From the NCBI GenBank assembly GCA_029259745.1, contig JAJDEO010000057.1:1-56408 (forward strand): 56,408 nt of DNA, given 5' to 3'. The stretch comes from Planctomycetota bacterium. Its GTDB lineage: Bacteria > Planctomycetota > B15-G4. Position numbers and translations under genes: made by a program. How positions within the stretch are numbered: position 1 is the first letter of the stretch; every line of letters starts with the position of its first letter. The notes under the pieces were generated by a model. It did not search any database and was not told where the DNA came from. It saw nothing but the letters and a program-made list of their open reading frames with translations. This document shows positions 26,678-37,339 of the stretch, one piece after another.

Positions 26678-28750
26678 ATGTCGCTGCCCGCCCGCGCCTG
26701 TCTGCTCGTCCTCTCCGTCGCCTTGCTCTGCGCGACCTCGTACGGCCAGGCACCCGCTGCGGCCGACGATGCGATCTTCGCGCCGATGGACATCTTCGGG
26801 TTGGAGTACGCGTCCGATCCGCAGATCTCGCCCGACGGCGCGTCGGTGGCCTACGTGCGAACGTCGATGGACATCATGGCCGACCGACGTCGCAGCGACG
26901 TCTGGTTGATCGACGTCGCCAGCGGTACGCAGCGGCCGATGACGTCGGGCTCCGATGCCTCGTCTCCGCGCTGGTCGCCGGACGGCAAGCGGCTGCTGTA
27001 CGCGGCGGCGGACGATGACAACGGCGCGGAGCTGTTCGTGCGCTGGATGGACACCGGCGATGTCGCGCGCATCACGCAGCTTGCCTCGTCGCCCGGCGAC
27101 TTGACCTGGTCGCCGACCGGCGATCGCGTGGCGTTCACGATGAACGTCTCGTCGACGCCCGAGCCGATCGCGAGGATGCCGACCGCGCCACAGGGTGCCG
27201 AGTGGGCCGCGCCCCCGATCGTCATCGAGGCGATGCGCTTCCGCAGCGACGGCGAGGGCATGGTCGAGCCGCGGCGCCGGCATGTGTTCGTCGTGCCCTC
27301 CGAAGGCGGCACCGCGCGCCAGCTCACGAAGCAGGACGCCGATCATCAAGGGCCACTCGGCTGGCTTGCGACTCGCGACGAGATCGTCTTCACGGCGAAC
27401 TTCCGCGACGACGCCGACTTCGAGCCGCTCGACTCGGCGATCTATGCGGTCGGCGTGCGTGGCGGTGAGGTGCGACGCCTGCAGGATCGCCGCGGCCCCG
27501 ACGGTCGGCCCGTCGTTTCGCCCAACGGACGCCTTGTCGCCTTCACGGGCTTCGAGGATCGCGTGCAGGGCTACCAGACCCAGGACCTCGCCGTGCTCGA
27601 CGTCGACGGTTCGGCGCCGACGATCCCGCTGCTCGCCGACCTCGACCGCGATGTCGACGCCGTCGAGTGGTCGGCGGACGGCGAGACGCTGTTCGTGCAG
27701 TACGACGATCGCGGCACGACGTTCATCGGTTCGTTGTCGCTGCAGACCGGCGGCTGGGAGCCGCAGCTCGTCGCCGATGTCGGCGGAACGTCGCTCGGGC
27801 GCCCGTATGGCGGCGGATCGTTCAGCGTGTCGGACAGCGGCGCGATCGCGTTCACGCTCGGGACGTCCGACCGCCCGGCCGACGTCGCCCTGCGCGCAGC
27901 CGATGGCACGGTCACGCGCCTGACGTCGCTCAACGAGGATCTCCTCGGGCACAAGACGCTCGGCGAGGTCGAGGAGTTCTGGTGCACGTCGTCGCACGAC
28001 GGGCGCGACGTCCAAGGCTGGATCATCACGCCGCCGGGATTCGACGCGCGCCAGAAGTACCCGCTGCTGCTCGAGATCCACGGCGGTCCGTTCGCGAACT
28101 ACGGCCCGCGCTTCGCCGCCGAGCTGCAGCTCTACGCCGCGGCCGGGAACGTCGTCGTCTACGTGAACCCGCGCGGCAGCACGAGCTACGGCGAGGAGTT
28201 CGGCAACCTCATCCACCACGCCTACCCGAGCCACGACTACGAGGATCTGATGTCGGCCGTCGATCACGTCATCGGGCGCGGCTTCATCGACGAGAGTCAG
28301 ATGTACGTGACGGGCGGCAGCGGCGGCGGCGTGCTCACGGCCTGGATCGTCGGCAAGACGGAGCGCTTCCGGGCCGCCGTCGTCGCCAAGCCCGTGATCA
28401 ACTGGGCGAGCTTCGTGCTCACGGCCGACGCCTACTCGTACTTCACGAAGTACTGGTTCCCGACGACGCCGTGGGAAGACCCGATGCACTACTGGGAGCG
28501 CTCGCCGCTCTCGCTCGTCGGCAACGTCTCCACACCGACGATGCTGCTCACGGGCGAGCAAGACATGCGCACACCGATCGCCCAGAGCGAAGAGTTCTAC
28601 CAGGCCCTGAAGCTGCGCGGCGTCGACACGGCCCTCGTCCGCATGCCCGGCGCATCACACGGCATCGCCGCCCGCCCGAGCCAGCTCATGGGCAAGATCC
28701 TCCACGTCCTCGGCTGGTTCGACCGCTACGCCCCGAAGACGGAGGAGTAG
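26678..28750 (+). CDS. Exported S9-family dipeptidyl aminopeptidase/acylaminoacyl peptidase
   Basis: 690 residues. A signal peptide (about 1-24, ending SYGQ) precedes a WD40-like beta-propeller (about 30-420, with turns such as SPDGASVAY, SPDGKRLLY and SPTGDRVAF) and a C-terminal alpha/beta-hydrolase domain. The catalytic triad is readable: Ser548 in TGGSGGGV, Asp629 in GEQDMRTP and His661 in GASHGIA. Such enzymes release dipeptides or acylated residues from peptides, probably in the periplasm. ATG 26678 opens the signal peptide; the open frame reaches 26405 but runs over the preceding gene. It converges on the next gene with 18 bp between stops. Confidence 0.93.
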   Translation: MSLPARACLLVLSVALLCATSYGQAPAAADDAIFAPMDIFGLEYASDPQISPDGASVAYVRTSMDIMADRRRSDVWLIDVASGTQRPMTSGSDASSPRWSPDGKRLLYAAADDDNGAELFVRWMDTGDVARITQLASSPGDLTWSPTGDRVAFTMNVSSTPEPIARMPTAPQGAEWAAPPIVIEAMRFRSDGEGMVEPRRRHVFVVPSEGGTARQLTKQDADHQGPLGWLATRDEIVFTANFRDDADFEPLDSAIYAVGVRGGEVRRLQDRRGPDGRPVVSPNGRLVAFTGFEDRVQGYQTQDLAVLDVDGSAPTIPLLADLDRDVDAVEWSADGETLFVQYDDRGTTFIGSLSLQTGGWEPQLVADVGGTSLGRPYGGGSFSVSDSGAIAFTLGTSDRPADVALRAADGTVTRLTSLNEDLLGHKTLGEVEEFWCTSSHDGRDVQGWIITPPGFDARQKYPLLLEIHGGPFANYGPRFAAELQLYAAAGNVVVYVNPRGSTSYGEEFGNLIHHAYPSHDYEDLMSAVDHVIGRGFIDESQMYVTGGSGGGVLTAWIVGKTERFRAAVVAKPVINWASFVLTADAYSYFTKYWFPTTPWEDPMHYWERSPLSLVGNVSTPTMLLTGEQDMRTPIAQSEEFYQALKLRGVDTALVRMPGASHGIAARPSQLMGKILHVLGWFDRYAPKTEE

Positions 28751-28768
28751 GGTGACGGGCGAGCGGCG

Positions 28769-29698
28769 TCACTCGGTGTAGTAGAGCTCCTCGTGGTTGA
28801 GGTAGAGCCGCTCTAGGACGAGATGTTCATACGTTCCGACCTTGACCTCGTCGAACGTTCCGTCTCCATCGACGTCGCGCATGAGTGCGTGTTCTCGGGG
28901 GCGGTCGAGGCGCTCTCGCGCGACGTCGACGGAGTCCCAGATGCGGTAGTCGTTCAGCCGAATGACGAATCCACCACCGTCCGGAGCGGTGCCCGTGACC
29001 ATCATCGCCAACGCCGACCGAGCGTCTTTCAGGAACTCGTATCCGGCCGTTGTCGCGTCGTAGAGATGGGTCGGGTGCGAGGCGTTCGCGGCGAGCGTGT
29101 GCACAGCGAACGGACTTGCTGATTCGAACAAGAGAAGCTCATCGGTTGCGGGGTGGAAGACGATCGAGTGGAGCGGTGACAGCGCAGACGTTGCGAGCAC
29201 AACGTCCCGCCGGAGGTCCTTCGTGAGCGTGACGATGGGCGCATCAGTCTGCGAATCGATCGTCACTGCTAGTGAGAGATCGTTGAAGGTCCACGACTCA
29301 AGGATGACGTGACTCGTCAGATTGCTGTAGCCCGCGACGAAGAACGTGGCGCTGAGACCGGCTTTTCGTGCGATCGCTGTCGGCTGAAAGTCGATGTCGT
29401 AGGTTTCGCGAAGCGATCCGCCTGCTCCGGTACCGGCTTCACCGAACTCGCGGCCAAGGCCGTCGAAGAAGCTCCAGTCCATCTCAACCACCTGCTCCGT
29501 TGTGTCGAAGGTGACGGCGGCGGACACGCCGGCTGGGAAGCCCGGCGCGATCGCGGGGGCCATTCGCATTCGAATCCCGCCGCCATTCGCGCCCACGGGA
29601 GGCCAAGTTGACACCATGTCGCTGGCGAGCTCTTGGGCTCCCAGGGCGACCGAGCCGAGAAGGGCGGCTGTGGCAACGCACGTGATGGATCGCAGCAT
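28769..29698 (-). CDS. Secreted protein of unknown function
   Basis: 309 residues with a signal peptide (about 1-21, cleavage after VALGA). The mature part is beta-rich with no family I recognise. Near the C-terminus DVDGDGTFDEVKVG looks like a calcium-binding loop of the EF-hand/FG-GAP kind. I start at ATG 29698 because it opens the signal peptide; the frame reaches 29740 with 14 polar residues that would overlap the end of the lpdA gene. The gap to the lpdA stop is 38 bp, so it may be the last gene of that operon or separately expressed. Confidence 0.7.
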   Translation of the reverse strand: MLRSITCVATAALLGSVALGAQELASDMVSTWPPVGANGGGIRMRMAPAIAPGFPAGVSAAVTFDTTEQVVEMDWSFFDGLGREFGEAGTGAGGSLRETYDIDFQPTAIARKAGLSATFFVAGYSNLTSHVILESWTFNDLSLAVTIDSQTDAPIVTLTKDLRRDVVLATSALSPLHSIVFHPATDELLLFESASPFAVHTLAANASHPTHLYDATTAGYEFLKDARSALAMMVTGTAPDGGGFVIRLNDYRIWDSVDVARERLDRPREHALMRDVDGDGTFDEVKVGTYEHLVLERLYLNHEELYYTE

Positions 29699-29736
29699 GT
29701 ATCCCGTTTCGTGAAGACGTGGTTTGTCTTCCGTGA

Positions 29737-31143
29737 TCACCCGCCGTGGATCGCGCGACCGTCCACTGCGAGGCAGGCTTCTTTGAACGCTTCGGCGAGC
29801 GTCGGGTGGGCGTGGCAGGCGCGGGCGATGTCTTCGGCGCTGGCTCCGAAGGCCATGGCCGTGGCGGCTTCGGCGATGAGGTCGCCGGCGCGCGGGCCGA
29901 TGATGTGGACGCCGAGGACGCGGTCGGTTTCCTTGTGGGCCAGGACTTTGACGCGGCCGTCGATCTGGCCGAGGGCGTGGGCGCGGCCGTTGGCGCGGAA
30001 GCGGAAGACGCCCTTGTTGAACGGGATCTTCGCGGCCTTGAGCTGCTGCTCCGTCTTGCCGACGGTGGCGATCTCGGGGTGCGTGTAGACCACGGCCGGG
30101 ATCGCGTCGTAGTCGACGTGGCCGTAGCCGTTGACGATCTGCTCCACGCAGGCGATGCCTTCTTCCTCGGCCTTGTGCGCGAGCATCGGCCCGACGATGA
30201 CGTCGCCGACCGCGTAGATGCCGGCCACGTTCGTGGCGTAGTGGTCGTCGACGGCGATGCGCCCGCGGTCGTCGAGCTCGACACCGGCCGCGTCGAGGTC
30301 GAGGCCCGCCGTGTTCGGCTTGCGACCCACGGCGACGAGCACCTTGTCGGCGCTCAGCGTCTCGCCGTCGCTCAGCGTCAGCGTCGCGCTCTTCTTCGTC
30401 TTCTTGACGCCGTCCACCGTGACGCCGAGCTTGAACGTCAGGCCCTGGCCTTCGAAGAGTCGCTTGGCCTCGCGCACGAGGTCCTTGTCGAGCTCACCGA
30501 GGATCGTCTTCGCCATGTCGACGACGGTGACCTCGGCGCCGAGCCGCGCCCAGACCGAGCCGAGCTCGAGGCCGATGTAGCCCGCGCCGATGACGACGAG
30601 ATGCTTCGGCACCGCGTCGTATTCGAGCGCCTCGGTGCTCGTGCCGATGATCCCGCCGTCGGGCTCGAGGTCGGGCAGCGTCACGACGGAGCTCCCCGTC
30701 GCGACGATGATGTGCTTCGCCGTGATCTCGGTGTGCGCCTCGCCGTCGGCGTTCTCGATGACGACGGTCTTCTCGCCCGTGAAGCGCGCGTGACCTTCGT
30801 GACGCCGCACCTTGTCCTTCTCGAAGAGCGTCGCGACGCCGGACGTCAGCGTCGCGACGACCGACTCGCGCCGCTTCTGCATCGTGGCGAGATCGAGGTC
30901 GAGCTTGCCCACCACGACACCGTGCGCGGCGAGCCCCTCCTTCGCCTCGGCGTACTTCTCGCTCGACTCGAGCAACGCCTTGCTCGGGATGCACCCGACG
31001 CGCAGGCACGTCCCGCCGAGTGCGGACTCCTTCTCGACGCATCCGACATCGAGCCCGAGTTGCGCGGCGCGGATCGCGGCGATGTAGCCGCCGGGCCCGG
31101 CACCGATCACGAGCAGGTCGTGCGTGACGTTCTCTGTTGCCAT
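29737..31143 (-). CDS. lpdA: Dihydrolipoyl dehydrogenase (E3)
   Basis: 468-residue FAD/NAD disulfide oxidoreductase that reoxidises dihydrolipoyl groups of 2-oxoacid dehydrogenases. The N-terminal FAD loop is VIGAGPGGYIAA, the redox pair is Cys46/Cys51 in GGTCLRVGCIPSKA, and the second nucleotide loop is VIGAGYIGLELGSV. The dimer-interface acid/base pair is His446 and Glu451 in HAHPTLAE. It is the third gene of the sucA-sucB-lpdA operon, 14 bp after sucB, and so serves 2-oxoglutarate dehydrogenase first, but may be shared with other complexes. All catalytic residues are present. Confidence 0.96.
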   Translation of the reverse strand: MATENVTHDLLVIGAGPGGYIAAIRAAQLGLDVGCVEKESALGGTCLRVGCIPSKALLESSEKYAEAKEGLAAHGVVVGKLDLDLATMQKRRESVVATLTSGVATLFEKDKVRRHEGHARFTGEKTVVIENADGEAHTEITAKHIIVATGSSVVTLPDLEPDGGIIGTSTEALEYDAVPKHLVVIGAGYIGLELGSVWARLGAEVTVVDMAKTILGELDKDLVREAKRLFEGQGLTFKLGVTVDGVKKTKKSATLTLSDGETLSADKVLVAVGRKPNTAGLDLDAAGVELDDRGRIAVDDHYATNVAGIYAVGDVIVGPMLAHKAEEEGIACVEQIVNGYGHVDYDAIPAVVYTHPEIATVGKTEQQLKAAKIPFNKGVFRFRANGRAHALGQIDGRVKVLAHKETDRVLGVHIIGPRAGDLIAEAATAMAFGASAEDIARACHAHPTLAEAFKEACLAVDGRAIHGG

Positions 31144-31157
31144 CTCGTCCAGCTCCG

Positions 31158-32444
31158 TCAGATCTCGAGCAGCATGCGGCTCGGCGTTTCGATCGCGTCT
31201 TTGACGCGGCGCAAGAACGTCACGGCTTCGCGGCCGTCGACGATGCGGTGGTCGTAGGTGAGCGCGACGTACATCATCGGCGCGAGGACGATCTCGCCGT
31301 CGCGGCCGATGGGGCGGTCTTGGATGCCGTGCAAGCCGAGCACGCCGCTCTGCGGGGGATTCACGATCGGCGTCGAGAGCAGCGAGCCGTAGACGCCGCC
31401 GTTGCTGATCGTGAACGTGCCGCCGGTGAGTTCGTCGGGCGTGAGCGTGCCGGCCTGGGCGCGCGCGCCGAAGTCGCCGATGCGCTGCTCGATGTCCGCG
31501 AAGCTGAGGTGATCGGCGTCGCGCAGGATCGGCACGACGAGGCCACGGCCCGAGCCGACGGCGATGCCGATGTCCTGGTAGTCGTGGTAGACGATCGAGT
31601 CGTCGCGCACTTGGGCGTTCAGTGACGGCGTCGCCTTCAGCGCGTCGACGACGGCCTTGACGAAGAACGACATGAAGCCGAGCTTCACGCCGTAGCGATC
31701 GGCGAAGTCCTGCTTGTATGACGCGCGCAGCGACTTCACGGCCGTCATGTCGATCTCGTTGAACGTCGTCAGCAGCGCGGCCGTCTGTTGCGCTTCGACG
31801 AGTCGCTTCGCGATCGTGCGGCGCAGGCGTGACATCGGCTCGACCCGCTCGCCGCGCGCACCTGTCGCAGCAACCCGTGCTCCGGACGCGGGCGCACTCT
31901 TCGCAGGCGCACTCTTGGCCGGCGACTGCCCGCCCGACGCGGCGACAGTGCTCTGCGCGGCGATGTGCTTCTGGACGTCTTCCTTCAGCAATCGTCCGCC
32001 CGGGCCCGTGGCCTCGACGTCACTCGCGGCGAGGTCGTTCTCGGCGAGCAGGCGCGCCGCGGCCGGCATGACGCGCGCGTCGCCGGCGTCGTCGGCAGCA
32101 GGCTCCGTCTCCACCGCTTTGGCCTCCGCCTTCGCCTTCGCCGGAGCCGCCTTCTTCGCCTTCGTCTTCTTCGTCGACGCCGACGACTTCTCGGGCGCGC
32201 CGCCCTCTTCCATCCTCGCGATGAGGTCGCCGACGTTGCGCATCTCGCCGGTCTCAGCGAGCGCTTCGGTCAACACACCGTCGAACGGCGCCGGCAACTC
32301 GACCGTCGCCTTGTCGGTTTCGAGCACGACCACACCCGCATCGCGCTCCACGAACTCGCCGACCTGCACGAGCCACGCCCCGATCTCGACCTCACTCACC
32401 GACTCGCCGATCTCCGGCACGTGCAGGTCTGTTGTCTTGGTCAT
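31158..32444 (-). CDS. sucB: Dihydrolipoyllysine succinyltransferase (E2 of 2-oxoglutarate dehydrogenase)
   Basis: 428 residues. The N-terminal lipoyl domain has Lys45 in LETDKATVEL. An Ala/Lys-rich linker follows, then a peripheral subunit-binding domain (about 115-152, MPAAARLLAENDL and GPGGRLLKEDV), a second Ala/Pro linker and the catalytic domain with His399 and Asp403 in DHRIVDG. It transfers succinyl from lipoate to CoA. The frame is open upstream to 33155, but that part is antisense to sucA. ATG 32444 starts the lipoyl domain and follows a GAG-rich ribosome site. It lies 23 bp after sucA. Confidence 0.96.
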   Translation of the reverse strand: MTKTTDLHVPEIGESVSEVEIGAWLVQVGEFVERDAGVVVLETDKATVELPAPFDGVLTEALAETGEMRNVGDLIARMEEGGAPEKSSASTKKTKAKKAAPAKAKAEAKAVETEPAADDAGDARVMPAAARLLAENDLAASDVEATGPGGRLLKEDVQKHIAAQSTVAASGGQSPAKSAPAKSAPASGARVAATGARGERVEPMSRLRRTIAKRLVEAQQTAALLTTFNEIDMTAVKSLRASYKQDFADRYGVKLGFMSFFVKAVVDALKATPSLNAQVRDDSIVYHDYQDIGIAVGSGRGLVVPILRDADHLSFADIEQRIGDFGARAQAGTLTPDELTGGTFTISNGGVYGSLLSTPIVNPPQSGVLGLHGIQDRPIGRDGEIVLAPMMYVALTYDHRIVDGREAVTFLRRVKDAIETPSRMLLEI

Positions 32445-32467
32445 CTCTTCGTTCTCTCCGATCGACG

Positions 32468-35275
<2,808 letters not shown>

Positions 35276-35431
35276 CGTGGGCACGACGCGGGTCGGCGCC
35301 ATGTCCTCATGCGCGAGTGGGGCGTGGGGACAGCGGATAGCGTGTCCGATGACTCCCGCAGGGTCCCCGTTGCGCTGATCTTGGCGCAAGCAAGGATTCG
35401 CGTTCCCGCGGACGCGCGTTCGAGCTGTGCC

Positions 35432-35467
35432 CGCTTAGCAGCCTTTTGAAGAACCGCACCCAGTGCG
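35432..35467. repeat. Solo copy of the left arm of the 2059-2223 palindrome
   Basis: 36 nt beginning CGCTTAGCAGCC match 2055-2090 at 32 positions. It lies between sucA and the stop of the sigma-70 gene. No matching right arm is seen within the next few hundred bases, so this is a half element or a footprint. Confidence 0.65.
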
Positions 35468-35478
35468 AACGATGCAGG

Positions 35479-36306
35479 CTACCCGGCCGTGCTCGAGAGG
35501 CTCCGACGCAGGATCCGCAGAGCCCGCTTCTCGATCTGGCGGATGCGCTCGCGTGTCAGACCCATCGAGTCGCCCACGGCGGCCAGGGTGCTGGGGTCGC
35601 TGCGCTTGAGGCCGAAGCGGGCCTCGAGCACCTCGCGCTCGCGCTCGGTGAGGGCGCCGAGGGCGGCGTTGAGCCGTTGGATGTCGTCTCCGCGCTGAAC
35701 GGAGCGCATGGGGGACGGGGAGGTTTCGTCCTCGAGAGTGTCTTCGAGGCGCGCGTCATCGAGCCCAGACATCGAGCAGACGCTGCGCCGCGACGTGCGT
35801 GCCGCACGTTCCACCGACCGGGCTGCGCGGGTGTTCAAGCCCAGCTGCGCGGCGATCTCGCTCGGCTGTGGCTCGCGCCCGAGGGATTCACGCAAGGCGG
35901 AGCGCTGCCGGTGCCAGCGCGCGATCTGCTGCTGCATATCGGGCGGGATGCGCACGAGTCGCCCCTGGTTCGCGAGGGCGCGCCGGATGCCCTGCTTGAT
36001 CCACCACGTCCCATACGTCGAGAACCGGAAGCCGGCCTCCGGGTCGAACTTCTCCACGGCCCGGATCAGCCCGACGTTGCCCTCCTCGATGAGGTCGAGC
36101 AGCGAAAGCCCGCGATTCATGTAGCGGCGCGCGATGTTCACGACGAGTCGCAAGTTGGCGACTGTCATGGCTTTGCGGGCGTCCTTGCACCCGGCCTGGA
36201 CCTTCCGGCCGAGGTCGCGCTCCTCCTCACTGGTGAGAAGTGCGACGCGCTGAATGTCGCTGAGGTAGGACTCGAGCAGGGAGTCGTGGCTGAGTGGCGT
36301 CGGCAT
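35479..36306 (-). CDS. Group-2 (RpoS/SigA-like) sigma-70 factor
   Basis: 275 residues. Region 1.2 is DSLLESYLSDIQ. Region 2 is almost identical to primary sigma factors (LRLVVNIARRYMNRG, LLDLIEEGNVGL, then FSTYGTWWIKQGIRRA). Region 3 and a region 4 ending TRERIRQIEKRALR follow. There is no region 1.1, so it is a primary-like alternative sigma, probably for stress or stationary phase. Start codons are uncertain: ATG 36306 directly precedes region 1.2, ATG 36375 is also in frame, and neither has a ribosome site. Two strong hairpins lie in the leader at 36479-36546. Confidence 0.85.
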   Translation of the reverse strand: MPTPLSHDSLLESYLSDIQRVALLTSEEERDLGRKVQAGCKDARKAMTVANLRLVVNIARRYMNRGLSLLDLIEEGNVGLIRAVEKFDPEAGFRFSTYGTWWIKQGIRRALANQGRLVRIPPDMQQQIARWHRQRSALRESLGREPQPSEIAAQLGLNTRAARSVERAARTSRRSVCSMSGLDDARLEDTLEDETSPSPMRSVQRGDDIQRLNAALGALTEREREVLEARFGLKRSDPSTLAAVGDSMGLTRERIRQIEKRALRILRRSLSSTAG

Positions 36307-36478
36307 GGTGGGGCACCCGGGGTCATGAACGGGGCTTCCTCCACGGCGAGGTGACGGCTCCGAGAGGACAGACATGCGACGCGCGCCGAGTGGTCGAGCC
36401 GACGCACAAATGCCGTATTTCTTCTCAAGGTTGAGCCTCTGCTCGATCTCGAGACGCTCGACGACCCGGAGAAAAGGG

Positions 36479-36512
36479 AAGAGGCCGCCTCGACGAATCG
36501 AGACGACCTCTT
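36479..36512 (-). terminator. Leader hairpin with U-run, possible attenuator
   Basis: 15-bp stem (36479-36493 with 36498-36512) and CGAA as the loop on the plus strand. On the minus strand every pair forms, two as G-U wobbles; on the plus strand the same two would be mismatches, so the RNA is likely read on the minus strand. It is followed on that strand by CCCTTTTCTCC. That fits an intrinsic terminator or attenuator about 170 nt before the sigma-70 start. Confidence 0.55.
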
Positions 36513-36517
36513 CAGAT

Positions 36518-36546
36518 TTCGGTCCCAAGGGGCCGTGGGGACCGAA
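36518..36546 (-). promoter_or_regulatory. Second leader hairpin
   Basis: Perfect 9-bp stem TTCGGTCCC/GGGACCGAA around an 11-nt loop, 5 nt upstream (on the minus strand) of the 36479-36512 hairpin. The pair looks like a structured 5' leader or a small RNA; no known riboswitch class is recognised. Confidence 0.5.
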
Positions 36547-36939
36547 GTCAGGGGGATGCCGCGCGCTCCGTCGGGGCCGTGAGGGCGCGCGGCAAGGGTG
36601 AGGTCGGGGGGAGACCGCGAATCGCATGGGGCGATGCAAGGACCAGCCTCACCTTGTGGGACTTAGCGCGCCGTCGAGACCGAAAGTCCGCAGGTTTCTC
36701 TTCGCACACACACGGTCCTGTGAGGTTCAGCGTCGACAAGTGCGGAAACCGACCATGGTTACGGCGCTGACTCAAAGTGAGAAGGCCTTCCCACGATCTC
36801 GCGTGGGGTGCGGCCGAGGCCACGGCGCGATGTGAGCTAGCGTGCCCAGACGGAGTTGCGACGACGTCACGAGCGTCGGAGGGAGGTGACAGTGAGGTCC
36901 GATGGGTGCGACCGCCGCGGCTCGCGCGCCGAGGGACTT

Positions 36940-36996
36940 CCGGCAGCGCAAGACCGCAGTCGTCTGCAAGCTCCCCGGTCTTGCGTCCGCTGCCGG
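36940..36996. repeat. Inverted repeat with 16-20 nt arms
   Basis: CCGGCAGCGCAAGACC (36940-36955) is inverted at 36977-36996, where four extra bases interrupt the arm. The loop is about 21 nt. It is not in a gene. There is no U-tract; it could be a mobile-palindrome remnant or a structured transcript. Confidence 0.6.
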
Positions 36997-37098
36997 GCAC
37001 GCGGTGTCTTCCGACGACCACGTCGCGTCGCGTTGGGACGGGCGCTCTTGGCGGTGCGCGCCGTGGGTCATGTCATCGCTGAGGCCGAGGGCGCCATC

Positions 37099-37118
37099 TC
37101 TTCGATCTGGATCGAAGA
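37099..37118. promoter_or_regulatory. Perfect 9+9 palindrome, possible operator
   Basis: TCTTCGATC-TG-GATCGAAGA is a perfect dyad 222 nt upstream of the EreA-like start and 24 nt before repeat copy A. A 2-nt spacer is too short for a hairpin loop without breaking pairs, which favours a protein-binding site or part of the repeat unit. Confidence 0.35.
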
Positions 37119-37141
37119 TGTCGTCAGCCTGGGTTGCTCGC

Positions 37142-37250
37142 GGCGATCTGCTGCGGTCGCCTCTGAATCCTTCCTGGCGGCGTCGAAGCGACGTGGTTGA
37201 TCCTCAGCGGCCAAGGCATGCCGCCCCTGAAACAGCGTTTCGCCTCGTCC
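37142..37250 (+). repeat. Intergenic repeat, copy A
   Basis: About 109 nt. It shares with copy B the ordered blocks CGATCTGCTG, GGTCGC, CCTGGC, GATCCTCA, GCC and TTCGCCTCG. A central stem GCGGC/GCCGC and outer arms with partial complementarity suggest hairpin formation. It ends about 90 nt before the EreA-like gene. Confidence 0.6.
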
Positions 37251-37339
37251 ATGGAAACTCCGGGCTCCTGCGCGCGAGGGGTGGCGATGCGAAGGTGCAC
37301 TCGCGGCCGAGCGCATCGAGGCGCTGATACACTTCGCGC

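Larger units (their letters stand above)
36307..37339. other. 1-kb intergenic region between sigma-70 gene and EreA-like gene
   Basis: No believable gene: open frames here are Arg/Ser-rich and run through repeats. It holds the two leader hairpins (36479-36546), an inverted repeat at 36940-36996, a perfect palindrome at 37099-37118 and repeat copy A (37142-37250). About 36580-36930 shows no structure I can name. Promoters for both divergent genes must lie here but I cannot place them. Confidence 0.6.

Noticed and set aside
36768..36785. Shared TCAAAGTGAGA stretch also seen near 53668
   Set aside because: Only about 11 nt long with no similarity on either side; likely chance.
36902..37327. Possible gene of about 140 codons in the 1-kb gap
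   Set aside because: It runs through an inverted repeat and repeat copy A, has no ribosome site and a Ser/Arg-rich composition.
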